The notes under the pieces: generated by a model
The model's input: only the letters and a program-made list of their open reading frames with translations
What the model was told of the DNA's origin: nothing
Databases searched by the model: none
NCBI GenBank assembly: GCA_021613375.1
Contig: CM038719.1
Location: forward strand, 39,598,620-39,662,619
DNA length: 64,000 nt
Direction: 5' to 3'
Source: Megaleporinus macrocephalus
Taxonomy: Eukaryota; Chordata; Actinopteri; Characiformes; Anostomidae
Translations under genes and position numbers: made by a program
Shown: piece by piece, positions 21,863 through 33,100 of the stretch
Layout: each line of letters opens with the position of its first letter
Numbering within the stretch: the stretch's first letter is position 1

Positions 21863-22500
21863 TCAACCTGCTACACCCTAGCCAGCCTTTATCTTTATAT
21901 TTAAATGCTTTCTTGTTGTTTGTTTTCATGTTTGTGTCTTAACCTTCTCCATTAATCCCCCATCCCAGATGAAGTTGTTGACAATTCCCAGTGCAGCCGG
22001 TTTCCGCTTCATCACAGGAATAACATATCTAACTTTCAGCCCACGTACGCCAGCGTATCGAGCCCTCGGCATTGGCGGCGGAACAATTAGCGACATATTT
22101 CCACGGCCGGAATATTTACAAGGCCTGCCAAGTCCCCGGCCCGCTCCTGCACGCCGCGTCTTCTCTCCTTCCTCAAGGTAACACAGCACATTAACGCGAG
22201 GAAACGATGATCAAGTGCCCGTTGGGTCGGAACCAGATTGAGATGGTGCTGCTCTCCCAGAACCCCTATTAAAATGTCAGGAACGCGAGGAAGCGGGAGC
22301 GTTTCTGCTGCAGCCCCCCCTGCCCACCCCCTCTCTCCCTGCCCACCCCCTCTCTCCCTGCACTCCGAAGCCACAGAGGAGGAATTAAGTGTGGCCTCTT
22401 TGCGAGTCATAAATTACAGGTTTTAAACAACGGGGAGTCAAGGAAACCTTCCATCATTGTTGTAATTGCTCTGCAAGTGGCACCGCTTGTAAAGAAATTA
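21863..22500. other. Candidate conserved noncoding island
   Basis: The most CNE-like sequence in this part: complex, CpG-containing, single-copy, with developmental-type cores (gcggcggaacaattagcgac, gcgagtcataaattacagg, tcattgttgtaattgctctg). It also holds a two-copy duplication of caccccctctctccctgc near 22325-22360. Open frames on both strands are short and mutually overlapping. Function inferred only from composition. Confidence 0.4.
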
Positions 22501-22530
22501 ACCTCTGCTTTTCAGCCATGCATGACATAC

Positions 22531-22535
22531 AGAGC

Positions 22536-22592
<57 letters not shown>

Positions 22593-22597
22593 AGGAA
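22531..22597. repeat. (GA)n microsatellite
   Basis: About 30 ga repeats with two interruptions. Confidence 0.95.
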
Positions 22598-22689
22598 GAG
22601 AAACATGTTAACTCGAAGGTCTTAGCCCTCCAATCTAAACTGTTTGGATTGAGGAAACCACTCTGTATATAAATACCAGAGTCGGGTTG

Positions 22690-24370
22690 CACGTCCCTCT
22701 AGAATTCCGTCCGTACATAGAAGTTCAAACACACCTCCGAAAGAGACTCGCCACAAAGTATCTTCACAGATTGGTCTTCGTTTCTGAGTCTTTCTACACC
22801 TGCGTGACCCGGAATATCACTTTTAAAGACTCAAACTGGGACTCACCTTCAGATGGACACGTTCAGACTAACTTCAAAGACTGAGTTTAGACCAGAGTCT
22901 ACTATTTTAGGGCTACTATCATTAATTTTACTGCATGTTTAATTTTAAATGTATACATAGTTATTAGCATGTAATTACACAAACACATACTTAATTACTT
23001 AGTCATTGTAATGTTCTTATTATTTAAATACATTTCCAAAAGAGACACCTCAAAGTATCTTCACAGATTGGTCTTTGTTTCTGAGTATTTCTGTACCTGC
23101 GTGACCCAGAATATCACATTTAAAGACCTAAACAGAAAACAGGTTTCAAGTTTTAGACTAACTTCAAAGACTGAGTTTAGACCATCATCTACTATTTTGA
23201 GAGACTTTATCAGTAAAGTTTTTGCTGCATGTTCCATGTTTTATTTATTACATGGTTATTAGCATGTAAACACATACTTGGCTTAATTACACAGTCATTG
23301 TAATGTGATTACTGTTTAAACACACCTCAGAAAGAGATGAAACATGAAGTATCTTCATAGATTCATCTTCGTTTCTGAGTCTTTCTGCACCTGCGTGACC
23401 CAGAATATCACTTTGAAAGACCTAAACAGAAAACAGGTTTCAGGTTTCAAGTGTTAGAAAAACTTCTAAGACTGAGTTTAGACCTGCATCTGCTATTTTG
23501 AGAGACTTTATCAGTATTTTTGCTGAAGGTCCAATTTTTATTCATTACATAGTTATTAGCCTGTAAGTACAAAGTATCTTCACAGATTGGTCTTCGTTTC
23601 TGAGTCTTTCTGCTCCTGCGTGACCCAGAATATCACTTTTAAAGACCCAAACAGAAAACAGATTTCAAGTTTTAGACTAACTTCAAAGACCTGCATCTGC
23701 TATTTTGAGAAACTTTATCAGTAAAGTTTTTGCTGCATGTTCCATGTTTTATTAATTACATGGTTATTAGCATGTAAACATATACTTGGCTTAATTACAC
23801 AGTCATTGTAATGTGATTACTGTTTAAACACACCTCAGAAAGAGATGAAACATGAAGTATCTTCACAGATTCATCTTCGTTTCTGAGTCTTTCTGCACCT
23901 GCGTGACCCAGAATATCACTTTTAAAGACCTAAACCAGGACTGACCTTCAGATGGTCATGTTCACACAAACTTCAAAGACTGAGTTTAGTCCAGAGTCTG
24001 CTATTTTTAGGGCTATTATCATTAATTTTACTGCATTAGCATGTAATTACACAAACGCATACTTAATTACTTAGTCATTGTAATTTGATTATTTTTTAAA
24101 TACACCACCAAAGGAGCATCTGCTATTTTGAGAGACTTTATCAGTATTAAGTTTAATTTTTTATTTATTACATAGTTATTAGCATGTAAACACATATTTG
24201 GCCTAATTACACAGTTATTGTAATGAGATTACAGTTTAAATACACCTCAGAAAGAGATTAACCACAAAGTATCTTCACAGATTGGTCTTTCTGCACCTGT
24301 GTGACCCAGAATAACACTTTTAAAGACCCAAACTGGGCTGACCTTTAGATGACCTTCAGACAAACTGTGA
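22690..24370. repeat. ~290-bp tandem repeat, about 6 copies
   Basis: The anchor tcttcacagattggtcttcg (or close) falls at 22761, 23058, 23352, 23577, 23860 and 24272. Each is followed by tttctgagtctttctgcacc, tgcgtgacccagaatatcac, aactgagtttagac-like and attatcagtaa/tagttattagcatgtaa blocks. Spacings of 297, 294, 225, 283 and 412 show internal deletions and one extra partial unit. Copies differ by an estimated 5-15 percent. No coding potential; the family is not recognised. Confidence 0.9.
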
Positions 24371-24640
24371 TGTAATGTATATAATATACAACTGCCTTTT
24401 ATGCAAACTTCAATAATCAATAAATAAATGTAGAGCCATTACTAAAGATCAATAACATCCTAATTCAGGATACAAATTAATATGTATAAACTGTATAGCA
24501 AATAATCATGTGTATGTATAAATATGTATAAAAATCAAAGGAATTCTATTTTAAGTTGAGCTTTTAGTGTTTTTTTGTGTTTTTAGTTGAATTTAGGAAA
24601 AAAGCAAAGTAACTAAAGCTGTAACGTAGATTCTCAGTCA

Positions 24641-25025
24641 ACTCAGCCATCAGTGCTTGAAGTCCTTATCCTCTGATAGTGTGGACAGCCACATCGGACA
24701 GCTGCTGGCCACGGTGATGGGATGCGGCCGTATCCTGCTGTTTGGAGGCCATGAGGCCTTCTGGAACTAACCTCTGGGTTCAGCCTGAAAATAACTTCAA
24801 CGGACCCCCGGTTGCTCTGGTGTGCAGCCCAGTGGAAGCTCTGGAGCTCTTCCGTCCACACTTCAGAGACACTGGCCTGCTTTAAGCAGCTTTCATACAG
24901 ATCACACCAGAGACCATTAAAACCCAAACCGTCCTTCACCACAGCTCCTCATCAGCGGGGGCGTCCAACGCTCATCTGAGCATCTGCTTGACCCCCTGGA
25001 CTCAACTGAGGGGTTTAAGTTGTAG
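24641..25025. other. Single-copy island with a minus-strand open frame
   Basis: GC-moderate, non-repetitive. A 99-codon minus frame (24643-24942) starts MVKDGLGFNGLWCDLYESC and has ordinary amino-acid composition, unlike the repeat-derived frames elsewhere, but no family comes to mind. It could be a decayed exon, a TE remnant or chance. I do not assign a function. Confidence 0.3.
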
Positions 25026-25135
25026 CACTGACTTTAAAAAGTCCTGGTTTATCCCTTATTGTCCATGTCAAACGCAGAGGAAATTTAAAAGTGCTATTAA
25101 ATTTAATTGGGTGAAGGTTCTTCATATCTTGTTTA

Positions 25136-25214
<79 letters not shown>
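25136..25214. repeat. (AT)n microsatellite
   Basis: About 39 uninterrupted ta dinucleotides. Confidence 0.97.
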
Positions 25215-25220
<6 letters not shown>

Positions 25221-25599
25221 AGCACAATTATTAACTTTTTTCTTAACCCACCTGTATTCGGAGAGAGCTGAAGAGGTTTCATTAATCTGTAAAGCGACTG
25301 CTGACTTTTCACGGCCATTCAGTACGTGTGAAGTCTGTTAAAAGACGTAAGACCAGCTCCCTGGTGTCCGCGTACTTCCCGTGAATAAAGTATGAGGTCA
25401 TAAAAAAGACCTGCTTTCAGCTCTCAGCACTTTAACTCTGAAGAGTTTAGATTTGGATTTAAACTTTTGAACTTTTTTAAAATTTTGATGAGAAAGTTGC
25501 TGCAAGACTTTCAGCCGTGATGTTGAGTGTATATCGTTGCGGTCTAATGATAAACAAGAATTTCCAATTTTAAATTTAAAAGCTGTCTTTTCTTTAAAT
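25215..25599. other. No gene seen
   Basis: AT-moderate single-copy sequence without recognisable signals. Confidence 0.4.
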
Positions 25600-25695
25600 A
25601 TATGTAAATGGAACCAGAATTTTGGAGATTTTGATGTTGGAGCATTTCTGTTGGTCCAATCTACATGATTTTTTCATATAATGTAAATGTCAGCT
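25600..25695 (+). mobile_element. R1 MITE fragment
   Basis: Shows gtaaatggaaccagaatttt, ggagcatttctgttggtcc and tttttcatataatgtaaatg, the middle-to-right part of R1. No terminus. Confidence 0.55.
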
Positions 25696-25719
25696 GTGTA
25701 TAGATGTATAGATGTATAG

Positions 25720-25724
25720 ACACA

Positions 25725-25777
<53 letters not shown>

Positions 25778-25778
25778 T
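25720..25778. repeat. (CA)n-(TA)n microsatellite
   Basis: About 22 ca repeats, then six ta, just downstream of an R1 fragment. Confidence 0.95.
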
Positions 25779-25943
25779 GTATACAGCTTTTTCATCTGAT
25801 GCATGGATCCTGGAATTTTTTCCCATAGAGAATGAATAGGATGGAAAAGTGCTGCCGATCTACTGAACTTCTGCTCGACCAACAGACACCGTTTCACATA
25901 CACTGACTCAGAACAGACCCCCAAACACGACTGCAGTGCTGGT

Positions 25944-27230
25944 TCAGGTGAAGGTAGTGATACAGTTAAACTGTACACAGGTAGGTGAAGGTAGTGATAC
26001 AGTTAAACTGTACACAGGTAGGTGAAGGTAGTGTTACAGTTTACCTGTACACAGGTAGGTGAAGGTAGTGTAACAGTTTACCTGTACGCAGGTAGGTGAA
26101 GGTAGTGTTACAGTTTACCTGTACGCAGGTAGGTGAAGGTAGTGTTACAGTTTACCTGTACACAGGTAGGTGAAGGTAGTGTTACAGTTTACCTGTACAC
26201 AGGTAGGTGAAGGTAGTGTTACAGTTTACCTGTACACAGGTAGGTGAATGTAGTGTTATAGTTTACCTGTACACAGGTAGGTGAAGGTAGTGTTACAGTT
26301 TACCTGTACACAGGTAGGTGAAGGTAGTGTTACAGTTTACCTGTACACAGGTAGGTGAAAGTAGTGTTACAGTTTACCTGTACACAGGTAGGTGAAGGTA
26401 GTGTTACAGTATACCTGTACACAGGTAGGTGAAGGTAGTGTTACAGTTTACCTGTACACAGGTAGGTGAAGGTAGTGTTACAGTTTATCTGTACACAGGT
26501 AGGTGAAGGTAGTGTTACAGTTTACCTGTACACAGGTAGGTGAAATTAGTGTTACAGTATACCTGTACACAGGTAGGTGAAAGTAGTGTTACAGTTGACT
26601 TGTACACAGGTAGGTGAAGGTAGCTTTACAGTTTATCTGTACACAGGTAGGTGAAGGTAGTGTTACAGTTTACCTGTACACAGGTAGGTGAAGGTAGTGT
26701 TACAGTTTATCTGTACACAGGTAGGTGAAGGTAGTGTAACAGTTTACCTGTACGCAGGTAGGTGAAGGTAGTGTTACAGTTTACCTGTACGCAGGTAGGT
26801 GAAGGTAGTGTTACAGTTTACCTGTACACAGGTAGGTGAAGGTAGTGTTACAGTTTACCTGTACACAGGTAGGTGAAGGTAGTGTTACAGTTTACCTGTA
26901 CACAGGTAGGTGAATGTAGTGTTATAGTTTACCTGTACACAGGTAGGTGAAGGTAGTGTTACAGTTTACCTGTACACAGGTAGGTGAAGGTAGTGTTACA
27001 GTTTACCTGTACACAGGTAGGTGAAAGTAGTGTTACAGTTTACCTGTACACAGGTAGGTGAAGGTAGTGTTATAGTTTATCTGTACACAGGTAGGTGAAG
27101 GTACTGTTACAGTTTACCTGTACACAGGTAGGTGAAGGTAGTGTTACAGTTTACCTGTACACAGGTAGGTGAAAGTAGTGTTACAGTTTACCTGTACACA
27201 GGTGGGTGAAGGTAGTGTTACAGTGTTTAC
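25944..27230. repeat. 37-bp minisatellite with 666-bp higher-order period
   Basis: The unit is gtacacaggtaggtgaaggt followed by agtgttacagtttacct (37 bp), about 35 copies. Rare variants recur exactly 666 bp (18 units) apart: tgtaacagt at 26068 and 26734, gaatgtagtgttatag at 26246 and 26912, gtgaaagtag at 26355 and 27021. A block of at least nine units was therefore duplicated. Each unit contains tacctgt-ac-acaggta, a perfect 7-bp inverted repeat. Degenerate copies mark the right edge. Confidence 0.98.
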
Positions 27231-27375
27231 AGTTTATAGTTGAAGGTAGTGTTACAGTTTAGGTGGTTTAATTAAAAAGCTAATGAAACCAAAGGAACCT
27301 AAACAGGAATTATTGTGTAATTATTGTAATTACTAATCATATTTCAGGTTGAATACTTTCAGTGTGGATGAGAAA

Positions 27376-27636
27376 AAATGTCAGAAAAAAAAACAGACAG
27401 AGAAAAAAAAAGAAAGAAGAAGAGAAGGGCGGTGGAGGATGCGAGGGGGGCGGGGGTGGGGGCGGGAGCAATTAGCGGCGTTTTGCAAAAGCAGGTCCGA
27501 CAAGTAAATAAACACGGTGGGAGTGACAATGGGCATTTATCTGCTGTTTCTCTCCCTCTAATCTCTGCACCTCTCCATCTCTGTGTGCCGCTCAGAGCTG
27601 AGCCAGCCCAGCCAGACAATGAGTACACCAAGGCAG

Positions 27637-27685
<49 letters not shown>

Positions 27686-27965
27686 GGTGAGAATCCCGAT
27701 TCAGCAGCAGCATCTTCAAACACTGTCACAAAACTCCGGCGGTAATTAATTATCTTATCCGCAACAGACAAGTGTTACAGCGACGAGGGGAAAATAATTA
27801 CCACGAAATCGCTCCTTTACTTTCACAGCCTGTTCCCCACTCAGGAACTCTCCAGCACCACACGTACCAGCACCACATCGCTCACGTTTACATCCACACA
27901 CTAGCCCCGTATGGGTCTCAGCGCTGGGAGAAGCTAGACCCAGCCAGAGGTGTTATATAAGAAGG
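27376..27965. other. Candidate conserved noncoding island
   Basis: GC-moderate single-copy sequence interrupted by a GA tract. Homeodomain-like and other cores are dense (gcaattagcggcg, gtaattaattatcttatccg, aaaataattaccacgaaatc). The two overlapping frames at 27359-27749 read through the GA tract and look like chance. Confidence 0.4.
27639..27682. repeat. (GA)n microsatellite
   Basis: About 22 ga repeats splitting the candidate island. Confidence 0.95.
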
Positions 27966-28690
27966 TGGAGGTCAGCGGAGGAGGGATGAATGGGGCGGCT
28001 TGTAAGAAGGTGACTAACTGAGCTGTGGAAAGTTCTGTCGTTCCATACAAGAAGGAAACTGCCTTGTTAGTGAAAGGGCACCAACGCTGCTCTGACTGTG
28101 ACGATGACGTACTGGTGATGTGTTTCGATCAACTGAATTAACCCAAAAGTGACCCGGCTGAGAGTTTATTCTCTATATCTCCCCAATAAATTCATTTCAT
28201 CCTTCAAGCTTCTATGAATTCCTCAGTTTACTTGTTTCTGATCATCACGAATGCGGAGTTCAGCTTTATTATTTCACTTTAGTGATAAAAATCATGTTTG
28301 TATCACTGTGAACACTATTGTTCACTATGGAATTTGATGGGAACTTGACGTTTGTAAACATTTGCAGTCGGGAACATATTTCAACCACTGTTTTTGCTCA
28401 TGAAGTAAATAAATAAGAATTAAAACAATGATTTAACGCTTGAAACAATGAAATAAACTGATTTTAATAGATTTACCAAAGAGATACTCAGCAGTACCTA
28501 CAATAACATTGGAAATGAATACCAGGTCAAGTTTGAGCCATGTTATGTGTTAGCTTGGGCATCAAAGGTTTAAAGTATTGTAAAGGTATTGGTCATTTAG
28601 GGTGTCTAAGTTAAAAAAGCTGGCCATATGACACTGTATAAGTTAACCTACAACACAGGCATGTATTCAACATGTGATTTTCACTGATTC
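27966..28690. other. No gene seen
   Basis: AT-moderate single-copy DNA. I see no repeats or coding signal. Confidence 0.4.
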
Positions 28691-28699
28691 ACTATCATA

Positions 28700-28870
28700 G
28701 CAGCCCACATACACTTGCCAGGCAAATCAACCCATCATAGCAAAATATGTTTATAATCAAATGTAGACTGTTATTAAGCTGAACTGATGCTACAGTGATG
28801 ATAATATACTGACTGATATCTGTCTAGCTTTCTGGAGCTTCAAGCTGGGGTGGTTCTAGCCAGCTGAAAT
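28700..28870 (+). repeat. Dispersed repeat segment, copy 1
   Basis: Blocks aatcaaatgtagactgttat, ctgtctagctttctgg and ctggggtggttctag recur at 29520-29655. The intervening block ttggagtctatagttt is likewise repeated at 29319 and 29845. Unclassified repeat with two local copies. Confidence 0.6.
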
Positions 28871-28959
28871 AATCAGCTGAAGTATATTATTAAAGCTTGT
28901 TACCACACGAAGTCAAGTTTTTAGGTTGTACCAGCAAAGCCCCTCCCTGGTTCCAACCA

Positions 28960-29310
28960 GCTCTCCTCTCCATTGGTACCATTTGCTCCATCCTTGACTG
29001 CATCACTGTATCATCCACCTGATGTAGCACCTGAACAGCTTCTAAAGCTCTTACCTTCAGACTCAGCATTAGTTTAATAAACTGTAACTACTGTTCCACC
29101 AGAGGAGGATGGGTCTCTGCTTGTGAGTCTGGTTCCTCTCAAGGTTTCTTCCTCCAGTTGAGGGAGTTGTTCTCACCACCGTTGCCTCTGGCTTGCTCAC
29201 AGTGTTGTGATTTCATGTTTTCACGCTTTTAAATTCTTGTAAAGCTGCTTTGTGACAACATCGTTGTAAAAAACACTACATAAATAAACTTGACTAGACT
29301 TGACTGGACA
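28960..29310 (-). repeat. Teleost interspersed repeat, inverted relative of 2406-2830
   Basis: On the minus strand the same order as at 2406 appears: tcaagtttatttatgtag, caaagcagctttacaag, gtgagcaagccagaggcaac, aactccctcaactggagg, agacccatcctcctctgg. The copies are clearly homologous but diverged. Confidence 0.7.
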
Positions 29311-30124
29311 TGTTTGGAGTCTATAGTTTGCTTCTTTAGTTTGGGCGCAAGTGTGATGTAGCTAGAATGTTACATACACTGTAAAAAGTGAATAAAAAAT
29401 AATAATAAAAAAAAATACTTATAATAAAATAATTCAATAGGTATAGTTTTAGGTGAAATGAAATTAGTTCAATTAGCCTTAACCATTGATTAACCACTGC
29501 AGTGTAGCTCAGCTGTTTTGTTGAGCAAGTCAGCCCAACATAGCACGACATGTTTATTATCAAATGTAGGCTGTTATTGTGATGATAGACTGATTGACGA
29601 CTGTCTAGCTTTCTGGGACTTCATGCTGGGGTGGTTCTAGACACCCAAGCCACCCCTCGGCTACGCCTCTGGCTGGAAATACCAGTATTCCCAAGATGCC
29701 AGATCTTAGGTTAGCTGAAAGTAAGCATAGCTACTGACTAAGAAGTGACTTCTTCATGCAGTCACAAGAAATTAAACCAGTTTTATTAAATAAACAATTC
29801 TTTCATTTGAAGCACATTTTTAAATTTTCAATTAGTCCAGACGTGTTTGGAGTCTATAGTTGGCCTCACTAGTTTGGGTGCTAGTGTGATGTAGCTGGCT
29901 TTGGGTCAAAAAATATATATTTCTAGTGGTATCAGGGATTTGAACTAGTTTTACCCAACTCATAAAACATACCTTGTTTGAAAGCATTGTTCATTCAGTA
30001 AATAAAAACTAGCTCCATTGCTTGTTACCCAATGGAATTTTTTAGACTGTCCAAACAAATCTCTTTTAAAAGATTTGAATTAGGATTAATTAATCACAAA
30101 CTTAAATCATTATAAAATTTCTAT
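29311..30124. other. AT-rich stretch with dispersed repeat copy 2
   Basis: 29520-29655 is the second copy of the repeat at 28700-28870. It runs into the phrase cctcggctacgcctctgg, typical of TE-derived fish sequence. The remainder is AT-rich without a gene. Confidence 0.45.
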
Positions 30125-30341
30125 GTCAAACTTGCTGTTGATATTCTATTTTTCTACATGGTTTGAATGCAGCAGCGACCGTTTACATTGTAGAAAATTT
30201 GATGAATGGACCAATAGAAATGCTCCAGAATATCTTGGGAAAAAATCTGGTTTTATTGACTAACATTAAAAGCGAAGACGGTTTTTGATCTCTCTTGTAA
30301 ACGTTTCGGAGAGACTTGATTTTTTTTGGACAGCGACGATA
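30125..30341 (-). mobile_element. R1 MITE, left arm of an inverted pair
   Basis: Blocks gtttgaatgcagcagcgacc, tggaccaatagaaatgctcc, gatctctcttgtaaacg and the terminus tttggacagcgacgatat run in inverse orientation. It lies tail to tail with the next copy, with only about 15 bp between the two termini. Confidence 0.8.
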
Positions 30342-30356
30342 TGCAATATATTATAG

Positions 30357-30585
30357 ATATCGTCGCTGTCCAATGAAAATCAAGTATCTATAAAATTGTA
30401 ACTTTACAGGAGAGACCAAAACTTATTTTAAGTCAATGGAACCAGATTTTTTTTCCAAGCTATTTGGAGCACTTCTATTGGTCCATTAGCCATAAATTTT
30501 TCACACAATGTAAACAGCAATCGGCGTGTTCAAATGATGTGGAAAAAATGGAGATACACGTTTTTCATTGGACAGCGATGATATA
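30357..30585 (+). mobile_element. R1 MITE, full-length copy
   Basis: The best copy in the window. The left terminal repeat atatcgtcgctgtccaatg(aaaa) is matched at the right by (tttt)cattggacagcgatgatat. Between them, in order, are gtaactttacaggagagacc, aagtcaatggaacc, cacttctattggtcc and cacacaatgtaaacagcaat. About 229 bp, no coding capacity. Terminal repeats of about 23 bp and a ta-rich target suggest a Tc1/mariner-type MITE, but that class is inference. Confidence 0.85.
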
Positions 30586-30771
30586 TACATATATATATAT
30601 ATATATATATGGAAGAGGAAAGTTGAGTAAATAGGTTTTTATAAGTAAAGGATGAGCCACAATCTTTATCTGTATCTATAGAATGGCTCATATTTTGTTT
30701 GGTTTGGTGCTGAAGCACAAAACTGGGAATGTAAACATGTTCCCAGAAATAAGAGGTTAATTTTAGTCCCT

Positions 30772-30774
<3 letters not shown>

Positions 30775-30810
<36 letters not shown>
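30775..30810. repeat. (GA)n microsatellite
   Basis: About 18 ga repeats. The (AT)n run at 30588-30611 just upstream abuts the R1 terminus. Confidence 0.95.
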
Positions 30811-30813
<3 letters not shown>

Positions 30814-31182
30814 TAGAGAGAGATCTTCTTATACAACAACATGACGTCAGCGCCACACAAAGCTGAGAACGCACGTACATACTATATACAGATGTGCACT
30901 CACACCCACATACGTCCCTACACTCATACAGACATGGCTGATGTGAAATACACTCGACTACAGTCACTCGACTGAGAGCAACAAACAAACTTTTGGGAAA
31001 TCTAAATTTCAGTGCAGCTAAGATTTCACATACGAAGATCCTCTGCAGCTGCTTTTGTAGGCGTCTTTGATCTACGTTGCGTTTGCAGCCAACTCTTTTA
31101 TCCAGAGCAGCTATTCTTATTTACAGCTCCTACAGGACTATTTACATTGCTATTGTTGGAACAACACCTCGTGTCTAATGTA
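30811..31182. other. No gene seen
   Basis: Moderately complex, single-copy. A 77-codon plus frame ends in the short repeat at 31183 and is not convincing. Confidence 0.35.
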
Positions 31183-31246
31183 GCGTTAGGGTGTGAGTTA
31201 GGGTGTGATTTAGGGTGTGAGTTAGGGTGTGAGTTAGGGTGTTAGG
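31183..31246. repeat. 12-bp repeat containing TTAGGG
   Basis: About five copies of gttagggtgtga. The hexamer ttaggg recurs every 12 bp, but the intervening gtgtga means this is not a true telomeric array. Confidence 0.9.
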
Positions 31247-31530
31247 GCAGAGCTGACCAGCAGAGACAACATACCAGGGATCAGCATCGAAGGCCATCGA
31301 GGACAAGAGGCTCAGTATACAGCAGTAAACTGTGGCACTACAGAAAACAAAACATTGGAGAGAGAGGTAAACAGGTGACAGGAATCTGTAGTCAGGTGAG
31401 TGTGTACTAAGAGGTGATCTGTGATTGGCTGCTGGCAAGAGAGTTACATGATCACCAGAGGGATTCTGGGTCTAGGCTGTAGACCTCATCCCCCAGAATC
31501 AGACTCTACAGCACCAAAGGATATCAGGAG

Positions 31531-31772
31531 AAACCAAAAACATTCTTAACTTTCAGTGTAAGTACATGTAAACGTTTTTGGCATAAAACCAAATGATTTC
31601 GGAGCATTTCTATTGGTCCATTAATAGACCCTCCAAGTATACAAAGGGAAACTTTAATGTTCAAAAAAATAATAATTAAAATTGAGATACATATTTGATG
31701 TGTTTTTCTTTTGACTTGAGAACCTCCATCTAAATGTATTAGAGTAAAACATTATATATTTATACTTATACT

Positions 31773-31858
<86 letters not shown>

Positions 31859-32560
31859 AAAAACCTTTTTAACTTTCATTGTAAATTCATATAAACAGGT
31901 TTTATGCCAAATGATTTTGGAGCATTTCTATTGGTCTGTTCATTAATAGACCCTCCAAGTATACAAAGGGAATTGAAAAAATATACAAATATTTAAATTG
32001 ATAAGAATTGAGATACATGTTTGATATGTGTTTTTCTTTTGACTTGATTTATGTACTACTGTAACTAAGAACCTCCATCTAAATGCATTAGAGTAAAACA
32101 TTATATATTTATACTTTTTACTCAGGAGAGACCAAAACATTCTTAACTTTCATTGTAAATTCATATAAACAGGTTTTATGCCAAATGATTTCGGAGCATT
32201 TCTATTGGTCGGTTCATTAACAGACTCTCCCAGTATATAAAGGGAAGCTTTAAAGTTTAAAAAAGTATCGGTTTTTAGTTATACTTTATATCCTGTGAGA
32301 GTTTTGTGATAAACAGACCAATAGAAAAGCTTTAAAATCACCCAGAATATAAGTTTCTTTACATGAATTTGCATTACTACGCTGGAGACACATGTTTGTC
32401 TTTGCACAGCAATGATATGTAGATATGTAAGTTAACTTTCAATGTAAATTCATGTAAACAGGTTTTATGCCAAATGATTTTGGAGCATTTCTATTGGTCG
32501 GTTTATTAACAGACTCTCATAGTATATAAAGGGAGGCTTTAATTTAAAAAAAGATTTTTT
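31531..32560 (+). repeat. R1-related ~300-bp repeat, four local copies
   Basis: The core ggagcatttctattggtc follows ccaaatgatttyggag at about 31598, 31918, 32190 and 32485. Each copy is preceded by aactttcattgtaaattcat-like and followed by agacyctcc...agtataya..aaaggga. Two copies also share cttttgacttga and gaacctccatctaaatg. The copies are closer to each other than to R1 elsewhere, so a variant multiplied in place. Confidence 0.8.
31777..31856. repeat. (AT)n microsatellite
   Basis: About 40 ta dinucleotides ending directly at accaaaaacc, the start of an R1-variant copy. Confidence 0.97.
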
Positions 32561-32571
32561 GCTAAAGCAAA

Positions 32572-32632
32572 ACTCCAGTAAACTCCAGTAAATTCCTGTA
32601 AACTCCAGTAAACTCCAGTAAACTCCTACTCC
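32572..32632. repeat. Short aactccagta repeat
   Basis: Five or six imperfect copies of an 11-12-bp unit aactccagta followed by a. Confidence 0.9.
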
Positions 32633-32869
32633 TACACTGTGGTTCAAGTTCAAAGTGCAGTTACACTCAGCAGGTGAAATTTGTGGTTGTGTTGATGGCT
32701 ACTGCTACAGCCCATAGGTTCCTTACCCCATATCTAAAGCCTATATTTACATTTTTGAAATAACACAAAGTTCAGCACACAAAGTTCATCAATGCCTTCA
32801 CAATTTCCCCGTCCATCCTGAGAACGCACATCGAGGTCAGTAATTGTAAAAGTTTTTAATTCCAGCAAA

Positions 32870-33100
32870 CATTTGAAACCAAATCATCTGAGCTCGAAGT
32901 TTTTATATAATTTATATCATTATTATTATTATTATTATTATTTTATTGATTTGTCTTTATCTAAATGTTGCACTGCTGCTTATGTTAAGTCTCGACTGCT
33001 TTCCAAGCCAAATGGATCAGGTAATGTTTTCTAATGAGCCTTTTTTTTATTTATTCGGGGTCCTCATTTTACTGAACTTGGTTTTATGTTATTGAGAACG
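32870..33100 (+). repeat. Local duplication, copy 1
   Basis: Blocks gcaaacatttgaaaccaaat, atcatctgagctc, tttattgatttgtctttatc, ccaagccaaatggatcagg and taatgttttctaatgagcc recur at 33685-33955 at high similarity. Includes an (ATT)n run at 32920-32941. Confidence 0.8.

Noticed and set aside
24643..24942. 99-codon minus-strand frame as a gene
   Set aside because: Plausible composition but no family, no exon signals and no neighbour exon; listed only as an island with an open frame.
31183..31246. Interstitial telomere repeat
   Set aside because: TTAGGG occurs only every 12 bp, separated by gtgtga, and for about five units. This is a short minisatellite, not (TTAGGG)n.
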